DNA of 12,650 nt, from positions 1-12,650 of the forward strand of contig JAPYWP010000009.1 in assembly GCA_028276315.1 (NCBI GenBank), in the 5' to 3' direction. Of the stretch, positions 1 to 5,608 are shown in pieces (positions within the stretch are counted from its first letter, which is position 1; the number at the start of each line of letters is the position of its first letter). This stretch comes from Minisyncoccota bacterium. GTDB taxonomy: Bacteria; Patescibacteriota; Minisyncoccia; UBA6257; HR35. A model generated the notes under the pieces. It was given only the letters and a program-made list of their open reading frames with translations. It had not been told where the DNA came from and did no database searches. The position numbers were made by a program, and so were the translations under genes.

Positions 1-1
1 G

Positions 2-235
2 GTTTTTTCTTTAAATGGCAATTCTTATAACATTAAAAATAGAATATACAAAATTGAGCCAGAAATTTTTGAAAAAGAATTTTTAGGAGGTAAAACTGGG
101 TTTTTAAATGAGAGTGGTTTTAATTTTTTTGGTATTTTCAAAAATAGCGAACCAATTGTTTTTATTATTTTAAATGATCCAGTAAATTATTTTTCATCTT
201 TTAGAGAAATTTTTGATTTAATTAATCAAATATAA
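2..235 (+). CDS. D-alanyl-D-alanine carboxypeptidase (peptidase S11-like), C-terminal end
   Basis: The reading frame is open from the first full codon to the TAA at 233-235 and gives the last 77 residues of a protein that begins before the window. The segment GGKTGFLNESG near residue 29 matches the KTG box of penicillin-binding D,D-carboxypeptidases (usual form KTGFTxEAG). It is followed by a beta-strand-like FNFFGIF and a second strand VFIILND, as in the end of the S11 catalytic domain. Such enzymes trim the terminal D-Ala from peptidoglycan stem peptides outside the membrane. The SxxK and SxN motifs would lie upstream and cannot be checked. The frame ends right after the catalytic fold, so there is no room for the C-terminal beta domain of DacA-type enzymes. 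recR starts 2 bp later, so the two are probably co-transcribed. A beta-lactamase-superfamily relative is the main alternative. Confidence 0.7.
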   Translation, partial: VFSLNGNSYNIKNRIYKIEPEIFEKEFLGGKTGFLNESGFNFFGIFKNSEPIVFIILNDPVNYFSSFREIFDLINQI

Positions 236-237
236 AC

Positions 238-813
238 ATGTTAAAAATACCAAATACTATTAGAAAAATAGCTAATTTTTTTGAAAGTTTTCCTGAAATT
301 GGTCCAAGACAGGCTCTAAGATTAGCATTTTATGTAGCAAGATCAGCAAAAGATTTAATAATTCAAATAGCAAAAGAAGTTCCTAAAATAAAACAATGTC
401 CAAATTGTTTTTATTTTTTTGATGATGATAATGAATTATGTAATATTTGTAGAGATTCAAAAAGAAATAAACAGAAAGTCTGTATGGTTATAAATGAGAC
501 AAGTTTAATTTCTATAGAGAATGCTAACTTTTATGATGGTGTTTATTTTATTTTAGGAGATTTTATTTTAGATCAAAAAAGCCTCGCAATTGAAAGATTA
601 AAAAAATTTAAAGAAATTATTAAAAAAAATGAAGTAAAAGAAATTATTCTTTCTTTTCCAATTACATTAGAGGGAAAAATTACGGCAAAAGAGGTTAGGG
701 AAGAACTTTCTTCTTTTAATTTAAAATTTTTTGAGCCTAAAATTGGATTACCTAAAGGAAGTGAAATTGAGTTTGTTGATCCAGAAACATTAAAAGAAGC
801 ATTTAAATTTTAA
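238..813 (+). CDS. recR: Recombination mediator protein RecR
   Basis: At 191 residues the protein is close to the usual RecR length of about 200. In order it shows an N-terminal helix-hairpin-helix (IGPRQALRLA, residues 21-30), a four-cysteine zinc finger (C54, C57, C68, C71), and a Toprim domain from about residue 80 (VCMVIN, then LEGKITA at 144-150). A C-terminal segment GLPKGSEIEFVD (170-181) corresponds to the family's G(I/L)PVGGELEYAD. RecR with RecO loads RecA on single-stranded DNA in gap repair. The Toprim domain is divergent: the acidic residue of the usual CVVE motif is Asn (N86), and the NPTxEG segment reads FPITLEG. The ATG follows the preceding stop by 2 bp and has no Shine-Dalgarno, which suggests coupling to the upstream gene. 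Assignment is firm despite the divergence. Confidence 0.92.
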   Translation: MLKIPNTIRKIANFFESFPEIGPRQALRLAFYVARSAKDLIIQIAKEVPKIKQCPNCFYFFDDDNELCNICRDSKRNKQKVCMVINETSLISIENANFYDGVYFILGDFILDQKSLAIERLKKFKEIIKKNEVKEIILSFPITLEGKITAKEVREELSSFNLKFFEPKIGLPKGSEIEFVDPETLKEAFKF

Positions 814-814
814 A

Positions 815-949
815 TAACGCGAACCAATACTAACTTGAAAACAAACCAATGCAAAATTTAATAACGCGAACTAATGCTAATTTAAAACCAACCAATACGA
901 TAATTTAACACAAACCTATACAAACTTGAAACAAACCAATGCGAACTTA
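815..949. repeat. Tandem repeat, three units of 44-47 bp (GCGAACCAATAC family)
   Basis: Three imperfect head-to-tail units start at 815, 862 and 906, each reading roughly TAACGCGAACCAATAC, then AACTTGAAA, then CAAACCAATGCGAA. Units 1 and 2 share the start TAACGCGAAC; unit 3 has TAACACAAACC. A single partial copy recurs at 7794-7825, again directly next to the ATCCG-type repeat. There is no conserved open frame across it. It starts one base after the recR stop codon. Confidence 0.75.
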
Positions 950-957
950 ATTAATTT

Positions 958-1106
958 ATCCGCGTTTATCCGCGGTATATCTTCATCAGCGTTCATCCGC
1001 GTTGTATCCGCGTTCATCAGCGTTATTAAATCTGAGTTATAATATTTTATATCAGTTTTGAAATCCGCATTGTTATTATCCGCGTTGTATCAGCGTTCAT
1101 CCGCGG
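958..1106. repeat. ATCCGCG/ATCAGCG repeat cluster before the tRNA genes
   Basis: This stretch is a chain of ATCCGCGTT, ATCAGCGTT and ATCCGCGG words spaced about 10-20 bp apart, broken in the middle by an AT-rich segment (about 1021-1070). It belongs to the same family as the repeats at 1452-1547, 2900-3205, 5609-5798 and 7827-8006, but here nearly all words are in the ATCCG orientation, so it is the least palindromic copy. The final CCGCGG ends 5 bp before tRNA-Tyr. Confidence 0.75.
1038..1043 (+). promoter_or_regulatory. Possible -10 box for the tRNA-Tyr/tRNA-Val unit
   Basis: A perfect TATAAT lies in the AT-rich gap of the repeat cluster, about 68 bp before the tRNA-Tyr 5' end. No convincing -35 is seen 16-18 bp upstream. 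In such AT-rich DNA the hexamer could be chance; its position before the tRNAs is the main support. Confidence 0.3.
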
Positions 1107-1111
1107 TTAAT

Positions 1112-1198
1112 CCAGGGGTGGCGGAGTGGACAATCGCACCAGGCTGTAAACCTGGCGGGCTTTGCCCTACGCAGGTTCGAATCCTGCCCCCTGGACCA
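1112..1198 (+). tRNA. tRNA-Tyr (GTA)
   Basis: The cloverleaf folds cleanly. The acceptor stem CCAGGGG (1112-1118) pairs with CCCCTGG (1188-1194), followed by discriminator A and an encoded CCA (1196-1198). The D stem is GCG/CGC. The anticodon stem CCAGG/CCTGG holds loop CTGTAAA, giving anticodon GTA. A long variable arm GGGC-TTT-GCCC makes it a class II tRNA, as expected for bacterial tRNA-Tyr. The T arm is GCAGG-TTCGAAT-CCTGC. tRNA-Val follows after 3 bp, so both are probably one transcript. Confidence 0.96.
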
Positions 1199-1201
1199 AT
1201 T

Positions 1202-1274
1202 GGGTGCGTAGCTCAATTGGCAGAGCGTCACGTTTACACCGTGGAGGTTCCAGGTTCGAGTCCTGGCGCACCCA
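1202..1274 (+). tRNA. tRNA-Val (TAC)
   Basis: The acceptor stem GGGTGCG (1202-1208) pairs with CGCACCC (1267-1273), with discriminator A at 1274. The D arm is GCTC/GAGC, the anticodon stem TCACG/CGTGG carries loop TTTACAC (anticodon TAC, valine), and the T arm is CCAGG-TTCGAGT-CCTGG. Unlike its neighbour tRNA-Tyr, it has no encoded CCA: the next bases are CAAAATG. The tail must be added by the CCA-adding enzyme after RNase Z-type processing. Confidence 0.96.
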
Positions 1275-1278
1275 CAAA

Positions 1279-1449
1279 ATGGGAGAAGAAATTTTAAGAG
1301 AAATTTTAAATGAATTAAGAGAAATTAGTTCAATATTAAATAGAATTGAATCAAAATTATACGAGCTTAATAGTATTATGAAAAGAATGGATTATTATCT
1401 TTCTCAAGTTAGAGATGATGTTGATAATATAAGAAATAAAATAAAATAA
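1279..1449 (+). CDS. Small coiled-coil protein, function unknown
   Basis: This 56-residue protein begins at the ATG 4 nt after the 3' end of tRNA-Val. The same frame is open further upstream, but that part only translates the tRNA genes. The product is almost entirely charged and helical, with a heptad-like run of Leu and Ile (ILREILNELREISSI, then LNRIESKLYEL, then VRDDVDNIRNKI), so a short coiled coil that oligomerises is likely. There is no signal peptide, membrane segment or recognised domain. Codon choice (AGA, TTA, ATT, GAA) matches neighbouring host genes, which supports it being real. No Shine-Dalgarno is seen. If it is translated from the tRNA transcript, its leader after tRNA processing would be only 4 nt. 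Function cannot be assigned. Confidence 0.6.
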   Translation: MGEEILREILNELREISSILNRIESKLYELNSIMKRMDYYLSQVRDDVDNIRNKIK

Positions 1450-1451
1450 AA

Positions 1452-1547
1452 TACTACGGATAAATGCGGATTCGGAACGGATTAAATGCGGATATCTAAT
1501 ATTTTATCCGAATAAATCCGTTTAAAAATCCGCATCTATCCGTAGTA
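1452..1547. repeat. Palindromic CGGAT/ATCCG element upstream of dnaB
   Basis: This 96-bp element has perfect 11-bp inverted ends (TACTACGGATA and TATCCGTAGTA). After one mismatch, pairing continues through ATGCGGATT/AATCCGCAT and then AACGGATT/AATCCGTT, leaving an AT-rich centre. Almost the whole element could fold into one long imperfect hairpin in DNA or RNA. It starts 2 bp after the small coiled-coil gene stop and ends 7 bp before the dnaB start codon. No T-run follows, so it is not a standard terminator. Confidence 0.85.
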
Positions 1548-1554
1548 AAAAATT

Positions 1555-2895
1555 ATGGAGAAAATTCCGCCACAAAATGAACAAGCAGAGCAAGCAGTTT
1601 TAGGTGGTATTTTAATTGATAGTGAAGCAATATGGAGAGTTATAGATATTTTAAAACCAGATGATTTTTATTCTCCAAAACATGAAAAAATTTATTCTGC
1701 AATTTTAGATCTAGTTCATTTAAAACAACCAATTGATATTTTAACTTTATCTGATAGACTTAAAGCTTTAGGTATTTTAGAAGAGGTTGGTGGTTTAGAT
1801 TATCTTACCTATTTAATCAACACTGTTCCTTCAGCATTTAATATATATAATTATGCAAAAATAGTTGTAGATAAAAAAATAAGGAGAGATTTAGTTTCTA
1901 TATCTAATGAAATTTTTAATTTTGCTTTTGACGAAAGTTTAGCAACAGAAGAACTTTTAGATGTTGTTGAGCAGAGAATTTTCTCTGTAGTTGAAAAATC
2001 AAGCCCTTATGAGTTTAAACATATTAAAAATTTACTTGAAGCAGCTTATGAGAGAATAGAAGCTCTTCAAAAACAAGAAGGAGTTAAAAAATATAGAGGT
2101 ATTCCTACCGGCTTTGAAGAATTAGATAATTATCTTTCAGGGCTTCAAAAATCAGATTTTATTATTTTAGCTTCAAGGCCTTCGCTTGGAAAAACAACTT
2201 TAGCTTTAGATATTGCAAGAAATGCAGCAGTAAATTTTAATATTCCTGTTGGGATTTTTTCTCTTGAAATGTCTTCAGATCAAATAGTTGATAGATTTTT
2301 AGCTGCAGAAGCTGGAATTTCTCTTTGGAGATTAAGAACAGGAAAACTTTATACAGAGGGTGAGATTAATGAAATGGCGCTTTTAGCTAATGCTTTTGAT
2401 AAACTTTCTCAAGCTCCAATTTATATTGATGATACTCCAACATTAAATATTTTACAAATAAGAGCTATGGCAAGAAGGTTAGATGCAGAAGTTGGACTGG
2501 GTCTTTTAATAATAGACTATCTTCAGCTTATTCATTCTTATAAATCTTATGAATCCAGGGTTCAAGAAATTACAGATATTTCAAGATCATTAAAAGCACT
2601 TGCAAGAGAACTTCAAATTCCTGTTTTGGCAATTTCTCAACTTTCTCGAGCACCAGAGCAAAGAGCATCTCAAGTTCCTCGCCTTTCTGATTTAAGAGAA
2701 AGTGGATCATTAGAGCAAGATGCGGATGTTGTTTTATTTATTCATAGACCTGATAAAGGAGAAATGAATAATCAAGCTCAAATTATAATTGCAAAACATC
2801 GAAACGGCCCAAGAGGAATAGTAAATCTTTATTTTGACTCTGAATGTGTTAGTTTTAAATCTTTACACACTCAAGAAGATTTAGAAGTTTATTAA
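1555..2895 (+). CDS. dnaB: Replicative DNA helicase DnaB
   Basis: The 446-residue protein has the normal DnaB length and order. An N-terminal helical domain (PPQNEQAEQAVLGG, residues 5-18, to about 105) is joined by a linker helix to a RecA-like ATPase from about 180 (YRGIPTGFEELD). Walker A is SRPSLGKTT (207-215), Walker B is LLIIDYLQL (317-325), the SQLSR sensor-like motif is at 361-365, and the KHRNGPRG arginine-finger region is at 414-421. No intein or insertion interrupts it. DnaB is the hexameric 5'-3' helicase that opens the replication fork and recruits primase. The ATG lies 7 bp after a palindromic repeat, with no Shine-Dalgarno. Repeats flank the gene on both sides, so it is probably its own transcription unit. 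Confidence 0.97.
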   Translation: MEKIPPQNEQAEQAVLGGILIDSEAIWRVIDILKPDDFYSPKHEKIYSAILDLVHLKQPIDILTLSDRLKALGILEEVGGLDYLTYLINTVPSAFNIYNYAKIVVDKKIRRDLVSISNEIFNFAFDESLATEELLDVVEQRIFSVVEKSSPYEFKHIKNLLEAAYERIEALQKQEGVKKYRGIPTGFEELDNYLSGLQKSDFIILASRPSLGKTTLALDIARNAAVNFNIPVGIFSLEMSSDQIVDRFLAAEAGISLWRLRTGKLYTEGEINEMALLANAFDKLSQAPIYIDDTPTLNILQIRAMARRLDAEVGLGLLIIDYLQLIHSYKSYESRVQEITDISRSLKALARELQIPVLAISQLSRAPEQRASQVPRLSDLRESGSLEQDADVVLFIHRPDKGEMNNQAQIIIAKHRNGPRGIVNLYFDSECVSFKSLHTQEDLEVY

Positions 2896-2899
2896 CGCC

Positions 2900-3205
2900 A
2901 CCACGGATAGATTCGGATTCAAAACGGATAACAACGGATTAATGCGGATTATAAACGGATTAAATAAGGATAACCACGGATAAATTCGGATTAGGAATGG
3001 ATAAATACGGATCAATAAAAGATTAGTACGGATTTAAAAATGATAAATATAGATTAAAAAGAATTAGTCAATAAAAATTAATTATCAGCATAAATCAGTT
3101 CTGAATTCGCATATATCCGTTTTGGCATAAATCCGTATATATCAGCGGTTGTGGTATAATTTCATATCCGCATTAATCAGTTTCAAATCCGCATAGATCT
3201 GTGGT
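2900..3205. repeat. 306-bp CGGAT/ATCCG inverted repeat cluster between dnaB and mraY
   Basis: The left half is made of CGGATT/ACGGATAA words (ACCACGGATAGAT, then TTCGGATT, AACGGATAACA, ATGCGGATT). The right half is made of the reverse-complement words (ATCCGCATTAATCAG, then AATCCGCATAGATCTGTGGT), with a degenerate AT-rich centre at about 3030-3090. It fills the whole dnaB-mraY gap. It begins 4 bp after the dnaB stop, and the last repeat word (CTGTGGT) ends 1 bp before the mraY ATG. Confidence 0.85.
3152..3160 (+). promoter_or_regulatory. Extended -10 promoter (TGGTATAAT) for mraY, inside the repeat
   Basis: A perfect TATAAT with an upstream TG (TGn-TATAAT) lies within the right half of the repeat, 46 bp before the mraY ATG, which predicts a leader of about 40 nt. 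No good -35 stands at 16-18 bp, which is acceptable for extended -10 promoters. If used, the repeat supplies both the promoter and the 5' leader. Confidence 0.45.
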
Positions 3206-3206
3206 T

Positions 3207-4277
3207 ATGGATTTTGATAATTTCGTTTTAAAAAATATTTTTTTAACTCAGGCTATTAGAATTTTTTTTATTGGAGTAATTTCATTTTTAACATCTCTTA
3301 TAATTAGTTTTTTTACAATAGAGTTACTTAAAAAAATTAAATTAGGGAAAAAAATTACAAGAGAGGAAGCACCAATTTTCTCTTCTATTCATAGCAAAAA
3401 AGAGGGAACAATCACTGGTGGTGGTATTGCTTTTATTTTTACAACAATTTTTATTACATTTTTATTTGCAATTTTAGATAAAATTTATGGGGGTTTTTGG
3501 AGTTTTTTAAATTATTTTTCGAGGGGTGAGGTTTATTTGCCTTTTTTAATGATTATTTTAGCAGGTTTAGTTGGATTTATAGATGATATTTTAGGAATTT
3601 TAAAAATTGGGTCTAAAAATGGTGGGCTTGGATGGAAAGAAAAATTTATAATTTATTTTGCTTTAGGTTTTTTTGTGACTTGGTGGTTCTATGTAAAACT
3701 TTCAAGAGATCATATATTTGTTCCTTTTATTGGCGATATTGATATTGGTGTTTTTTACTTTATTTTTACTTTATTTGTGATTTTAGGATCAATTCATGGT
3801 GCAAATTTAACTGACGGGCTTGATGGGCTTTTAATTGGGGTTTCTGCTCCTGCATTTTTAGCATTAATTTTAATTTCATTCTTTAATAATTATTTTAACT
3901 TAGCTGCATTTTTAACAGTTTTTCTTTTTTCAATTTTAGGTTTTCTCTGGTTTAATTTCTATCCTGCTAAATCTTTTATGGGAGATGTTGGCTCAGTTTC
4001 TATTGGTGTTTTAATTGGCACAGTTAGTTCAATGTTAAATGTTCAATTTTATCTTATATTCTTTGTTTTTATTTTTGTAATTGAAGCTTTATCTGTAATA
4101 TTTCAAGTTTTATCTAAAAAAATTTTTAAAAAGAAAATTTTTATATCAGCGCCGCTTCATCATCATTTTGAAGCCTTAGGCATAGCAGAGCCGAATATAA
4201 CATTTAAATTTTGGGTAGTAAATAGCATTTTCTGTGGCTTAGGTCTTATTATTTACTTTATTTCCAAATTGTTATAA
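3207..4277 (+). CDS. mraY: Phospho-N-acetylmuramoyl-pentapeptide-transferase MraY
   Basis: MraY transfers phospho-MurNAc-pentapeptide from the UDP form to undecaprenyl phosphate, making lipid I at the inner membrane face. The 356-residue product is a polytopic membrane protein of usual length. The family motifs are in order: GTITGGGIAF (67-76, matching the TxGG region), FIDD (124-127), NLTDGLDGLL (200-209), MGDVGSVSIG (258-267, usual GDTGS) and APLHHHFEALG (315-325). The HHH motif separates MraY from WecA-type sugar transferases. I chose the ATG at 3207; the in-frame GTG at 3201 lies in the repeat and has no ribosome-binding site. Finding mraY alone, not in a mur/fts cluster, is notable. Confidence 0.95.
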   Translation: MDFDNFVLKNIFLTQAIRIFFIGVISFLTSLIISFFTIELLKKIKLGKKITREEAPIFSSIHSKKEGTITGGGIAFIFTTIFITFLFAILDKIYGGFWSFLNYFSRGEVYLPFLMIILAGLVGFIDDILGILKIGSKNGGLGWKEKFIIYFALGFFVTWWFYVKLSRDHIFVPFIGDIDIGVFYFIFTLFVILGSIHGANLTDGLDGLLIGVSAPAFLALILISFFNNYFNLAAFLTVFLFSILGFLWFNFYPAKSFMGDVGSVSIGVLIGTVSSMLNVQFYLIFFVFIFVIEALSVIFQVLSKKIFKKKIFISAPLHHHFEALGIAEPNITFKFWVVNSIFCGLGLIIYFISKLL

Positions 4278-4289
4278 CTTTGTTATAAT
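4261..4289 (+). promoter_or_regulatory. Promoter for the cupredoxin gene
   Basis: TTTCCA (4261-4266, four of six matches to TTGACA) is followed after 17 bp by a perfect TATAAT (4284-4289). It overlaps the end of mraY and predicts a start near 4296, giving a leader of roughly 37 nt before the ATG at 4333. Confidence 0.5.
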
Positions 4290-4303
4290 ATTTAAATTAA
4301 TCT

Positions 4304-4320
4304 TGTGCCAAAAAGGCGCA
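4304..4320 (+). promoter_or_regulatory. Small hairpin in the leader of the cupredoxin gene
   Basis: TGTGCC (4304-4309) can pair with GGCGCA (4315-4320) around an AAAAA loop, giving six pairs with one T-G wobble, just after the predicted transcription start and 12 bp before the ATG. It could protect the RNA 5' end or act as a weak terminator of mraY read-through, as an A-rich run follows on this strand. Its role is unknown. Confidence 0.35.
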
Positions 4321-4332
4321 AAAAATTAAAAT

Positions 4333-4812
4333 ATGAACTTTAAAAAATTCAAAATATTTGTATTAATAATCATCGTATTAGCTATTTTGGCTGCTGGAGT
4401 TTATTATTTGGAAAGAATACTTCCAAAAGAAAGTAAAAAAGAAATTGTAAAAGAGCAAAAAACTGAGGAAATTCAAAAACCAACTAAAATAATAAAAGAG
4501 CCAGGTGCTGAAATTGAAATTAAAATTGAAAATGGTGCTTTTTATCCAACTTCAACAAAAGTAAAAGCAGGAGAAAAAGTTTATCTTTGGGTTGAAAATC
4601 CTGATAAAAATGAATGGCATGAATTTAAATGGGATAAAGGAATAGAAAATTTTCCCCCTGCAATTGGTTCTATTGGAGTAGAGCAAAAAATTTTATTTAC
4701 TTTCTATGCACCAAAAGCAACTGGAACCTATAAATTTTATTGCGCTCGAAAAGAACATAATACTGATTTTAAAAATAATAAAGGTGAAATATTTTATTTA
4801 ATTGTTGAATAA
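4333..4812 (+). CDS. Membrane-anchored cupredoxin-domain protein
   Basis: The 159-residue protein starts with a basic N-terminus and a hydrophobic helix (FVLIIIVLAILAAGVYYL, about 9-26), then a charged linker rich in Lys and Glu (31-57), then a cupredoxin-like beta domain (59-159). The domain has the usual strands (EIEIKIENGAFYP, STKVKAGEKVYLWVEN) and possible type I copper ligands H96 (EWHEF), C137 (YKFYC) and H142 (KEH). No Met stands at the usual axial position after the last His; the segment reads NTDFKNNKGEIFYLIVE. The family covers plastocyanin, azurin and COX2-like electron carriers, and also domains that no longer bind copper. No partner oxidase or reductase is visible nearby. It most likely faces the outside, anchored by its uncleaved helix; redox role is inference. 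Confidence 0.8.
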   Translation: MNFKKFKIFVLIIIVLAILAAGVYYLERILPKESKKEIVKEQKTEEIQKPTKIIKEPGAEIEIKIENGAFYPTSTKVKAGEKVYLWVENPDKNEWHEFKWDKGIENFPPAIGSIGVEQKILFTFYAPKATGTYKFYCARKEHNTDFKNNKGEIFYLIVE

Positions 4813-4847
4813 ATAAAAAGTCAAAAGTTAAAATTTAAAAGGCAAAA
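4807..4847. repeat. Direct repeat, left copy, next to the toxin-antitoxin remnant
   Basis: The sequence GAATAAATAAAAAGTCAAA, then GTTAAAA, ending AAAAGGCAAAA, recurs in the same orientation at 5459-5505 with small indels. The first bases overlap the end of the cupredoxin gene. The two copies bracket the antitoxin and the broken toxin. Confidence 0.65.
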
Positions 4848-4959
4848 GTGATACAAAATTTTTCGAAATCGTATTGATTTAGCAGACAATATAAATTTTC
4901 TAACTTTTCTCCCCCATACCTAATGAATCAATATAGACTTATAAAAATAAAAATTAATT

Positions 4960-5242
4960 TTATTGTAATAATTTTCTTCGCTTTTTATAATCTTTTCCTT
5001 TTCTTAAAAATATATCTATAATTTCAATTCGTTTTTATTTTGGGAATAAAGCAAATAAAACGCGCCATCTTTCAATGCGAAGGCGCCAACCAAACTTAGT
5101 TCCTTTTATTTTTTTAATTTGAGGATGAACAAAAGGATCTTTAGATAATTTCTTAAATTCAACATAAAATTTTTCTTTCAAGTTTTTTTGGTAATTTAGC
5201 AAATACTTTTTCTGCTCGAGTTTTAATTATAATTTCATACAT
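4960..5242 (-). pseudogene. RelE/ParE-family toxin, broken by a frameshift and a stop
   Basis: On the minus strand an ATG at 5242-5240 overlaps the antitoxin stop by 8 nt, the usual layout of a toxin after its antitoxin. It reads MYEIIIKTRAEKVFAKLPK and then runs into TGA. If one A is removed from the seven-A run (T7 on the plus strand at 5183-5189), the frame continues as NLKEKFYVEFKKLSKDPF, then GTKFGWRLRIERWRVLFALFPK, the typical RelE/ParE core with its R-WR-V-F pattern. A TAA at 5037-5035 then interrupts it. Past that stop the same frame gives KRIEIIDIFLRKGKDYKKR, the expected C-terminal strand and basic tail. The full family length of about 93 residues is thus present, with two lesions. 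As read, it cannot make a full toxin. Confidence 0.8.
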
Positions 5243-5435
5243 TCAGTTTATATTTCTTTTTTAATTCATTTAAAGTAATTCCTTTTTCGTCTTTACTCTC
5301 CTTTAAAGCTTTTAGATATCTTTCTTTTTCTTCTAATTCTTCTATATATTCTTTTATTTTTTCCCAATCTTGCAATGGTAAAATCACTACTGGCTCCTTT
5401 CCTATTTTTATTAAATTTTTAGCAACTTTAACCAT
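5235..5435 (-). CDS. Phd/YefM-type antitoxin
   Basis: The 66-residue protein resembles short Phd/YefM antitoxins: an N-terminal DNA-binding part ending in the strand GKEPVVILPLQDWEKIKEYIEEL (residues 12-34), then a charged helix (EEKERYLKALKESKDEKG) and a C-terminal toxin-wrapping segment TLNELKKKYKL. Antitoxins of this group bind their own promoter and neutralise a RelE/ParE or Doc-type partner. Its stop overlaps the start of a RelE/ParE reading frame by 8 nt, which supports the pairing, although the toxin is now broken. It ends in TGA, which argues against TGA being a sense codon in this genome. A TATAAT lies 6 bp before the ATG, so the message may be leaderless. No Shine-Dalgarno is seen. 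Confidence 0.75.
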   Translation of the reverse strand: MVKVAKNLIKIGKEPVVILPLQDWEKIKEYIEELEEKERYLKALKESKDEKGITLNELKKKYKLNV

Positions 5436-5441
5436 AATTTT

Positions 5442-5447
5442 ATTATA
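5442..5447 (-). promoter_or_regulatory. -10 box of the antitoxin gene
   Basis: TATAAT on the minus strand ends 6 bp before the antitoxin ATG, so transcription would start at or next to the start codon and the mRNA would be leaderless. The -35 region is unclear: TTGACT lies at 5476-5471 but the spacer would be 23 bp. Confidence 0.45.
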
Positions 5448-5458
5448 CCATAAACATA

Positions 5459-5505
5459 GAATAAATAAAAAGTCAAAGTTAAAAGTTAAAAATCAAAAGG
5501 CAAAA
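5459..5505. repeat. Direct repeat, right copy, next to the toxin-antitoxin remnant
   Basis: This is the second copy of the element at 4807-4847: it starts GAATAAATAAAAAGTCAAAG and ends CAAAAGGCAAAA, 6 bp longer through an extra TTAAAA-like word. The pair encloses about 610 bp holding the antitoxin and toxin remnant. Confidence 0.65.
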
Positions 5506-5515
5506 CATTATTTAG

Positions 5516-5600
5516 TTAACGAATTTTACGAGCCAACGAGTTGGAATATTCTTATTTCTTTTTGCATTTTTTTATAATTCGTTAATTCGTAATTCGTTAA
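5516..5600. repeat. Inverted TTAACGAATT / AATTCGTTAA repeats
   Basis: TTAACGAATT followed by ACGAG (5516-5531) is matched in reverse by AATTCGTTAATTCGT and AATTCGTTAA (5576-5600), with a small CCAAC-GA-GTTGG palindrome (5533-5544) in between. It could form a stem-loop with a 45-60 nt loop. There is no gene here. With the repeats on either side it fills the gap between the antitoxin promoter and the minus-strand island. Confidence 0.5.
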
Positions 5601-5608
5601 TTTTTAAT

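Noticed and set aside
1058..1297. Open frame of 79 codons across the tRNA genes
   Set aside because: It translates the repeat and both tRNAs, and its start is in the repeat. The tRNA structures explain the sequence.
2900..3205. Terminator downstream of dnaB
   Set aside because: The inverted repeat could form a hairpin but there is no T-run after a compact GC-rich stem, unlike the two real terminators at 5818 and 6336.
3201..3206. GTG start for mraY
   Set aside because: It is inside the last repeat word (CTGTGGT), adds only two residues, and has no ribosome-binding site. The ATG at 3207 is simpler.
4848..4959. Possible small gene between the cupredoxin gene and the toxin remnant
   Set aside because: No frame of useful length with a plausible start is seen. 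The AT-rich sequence shows no clear structure.
5176..5242. Use of TGA as a sense codon (code 25) to read through the toxin
   Set aside because: Glycine at that TGA would not restore the frame needed for the RelE core, the antitoxin itself ends in TGA, and no recognised gene here contains an in-frame TGA.
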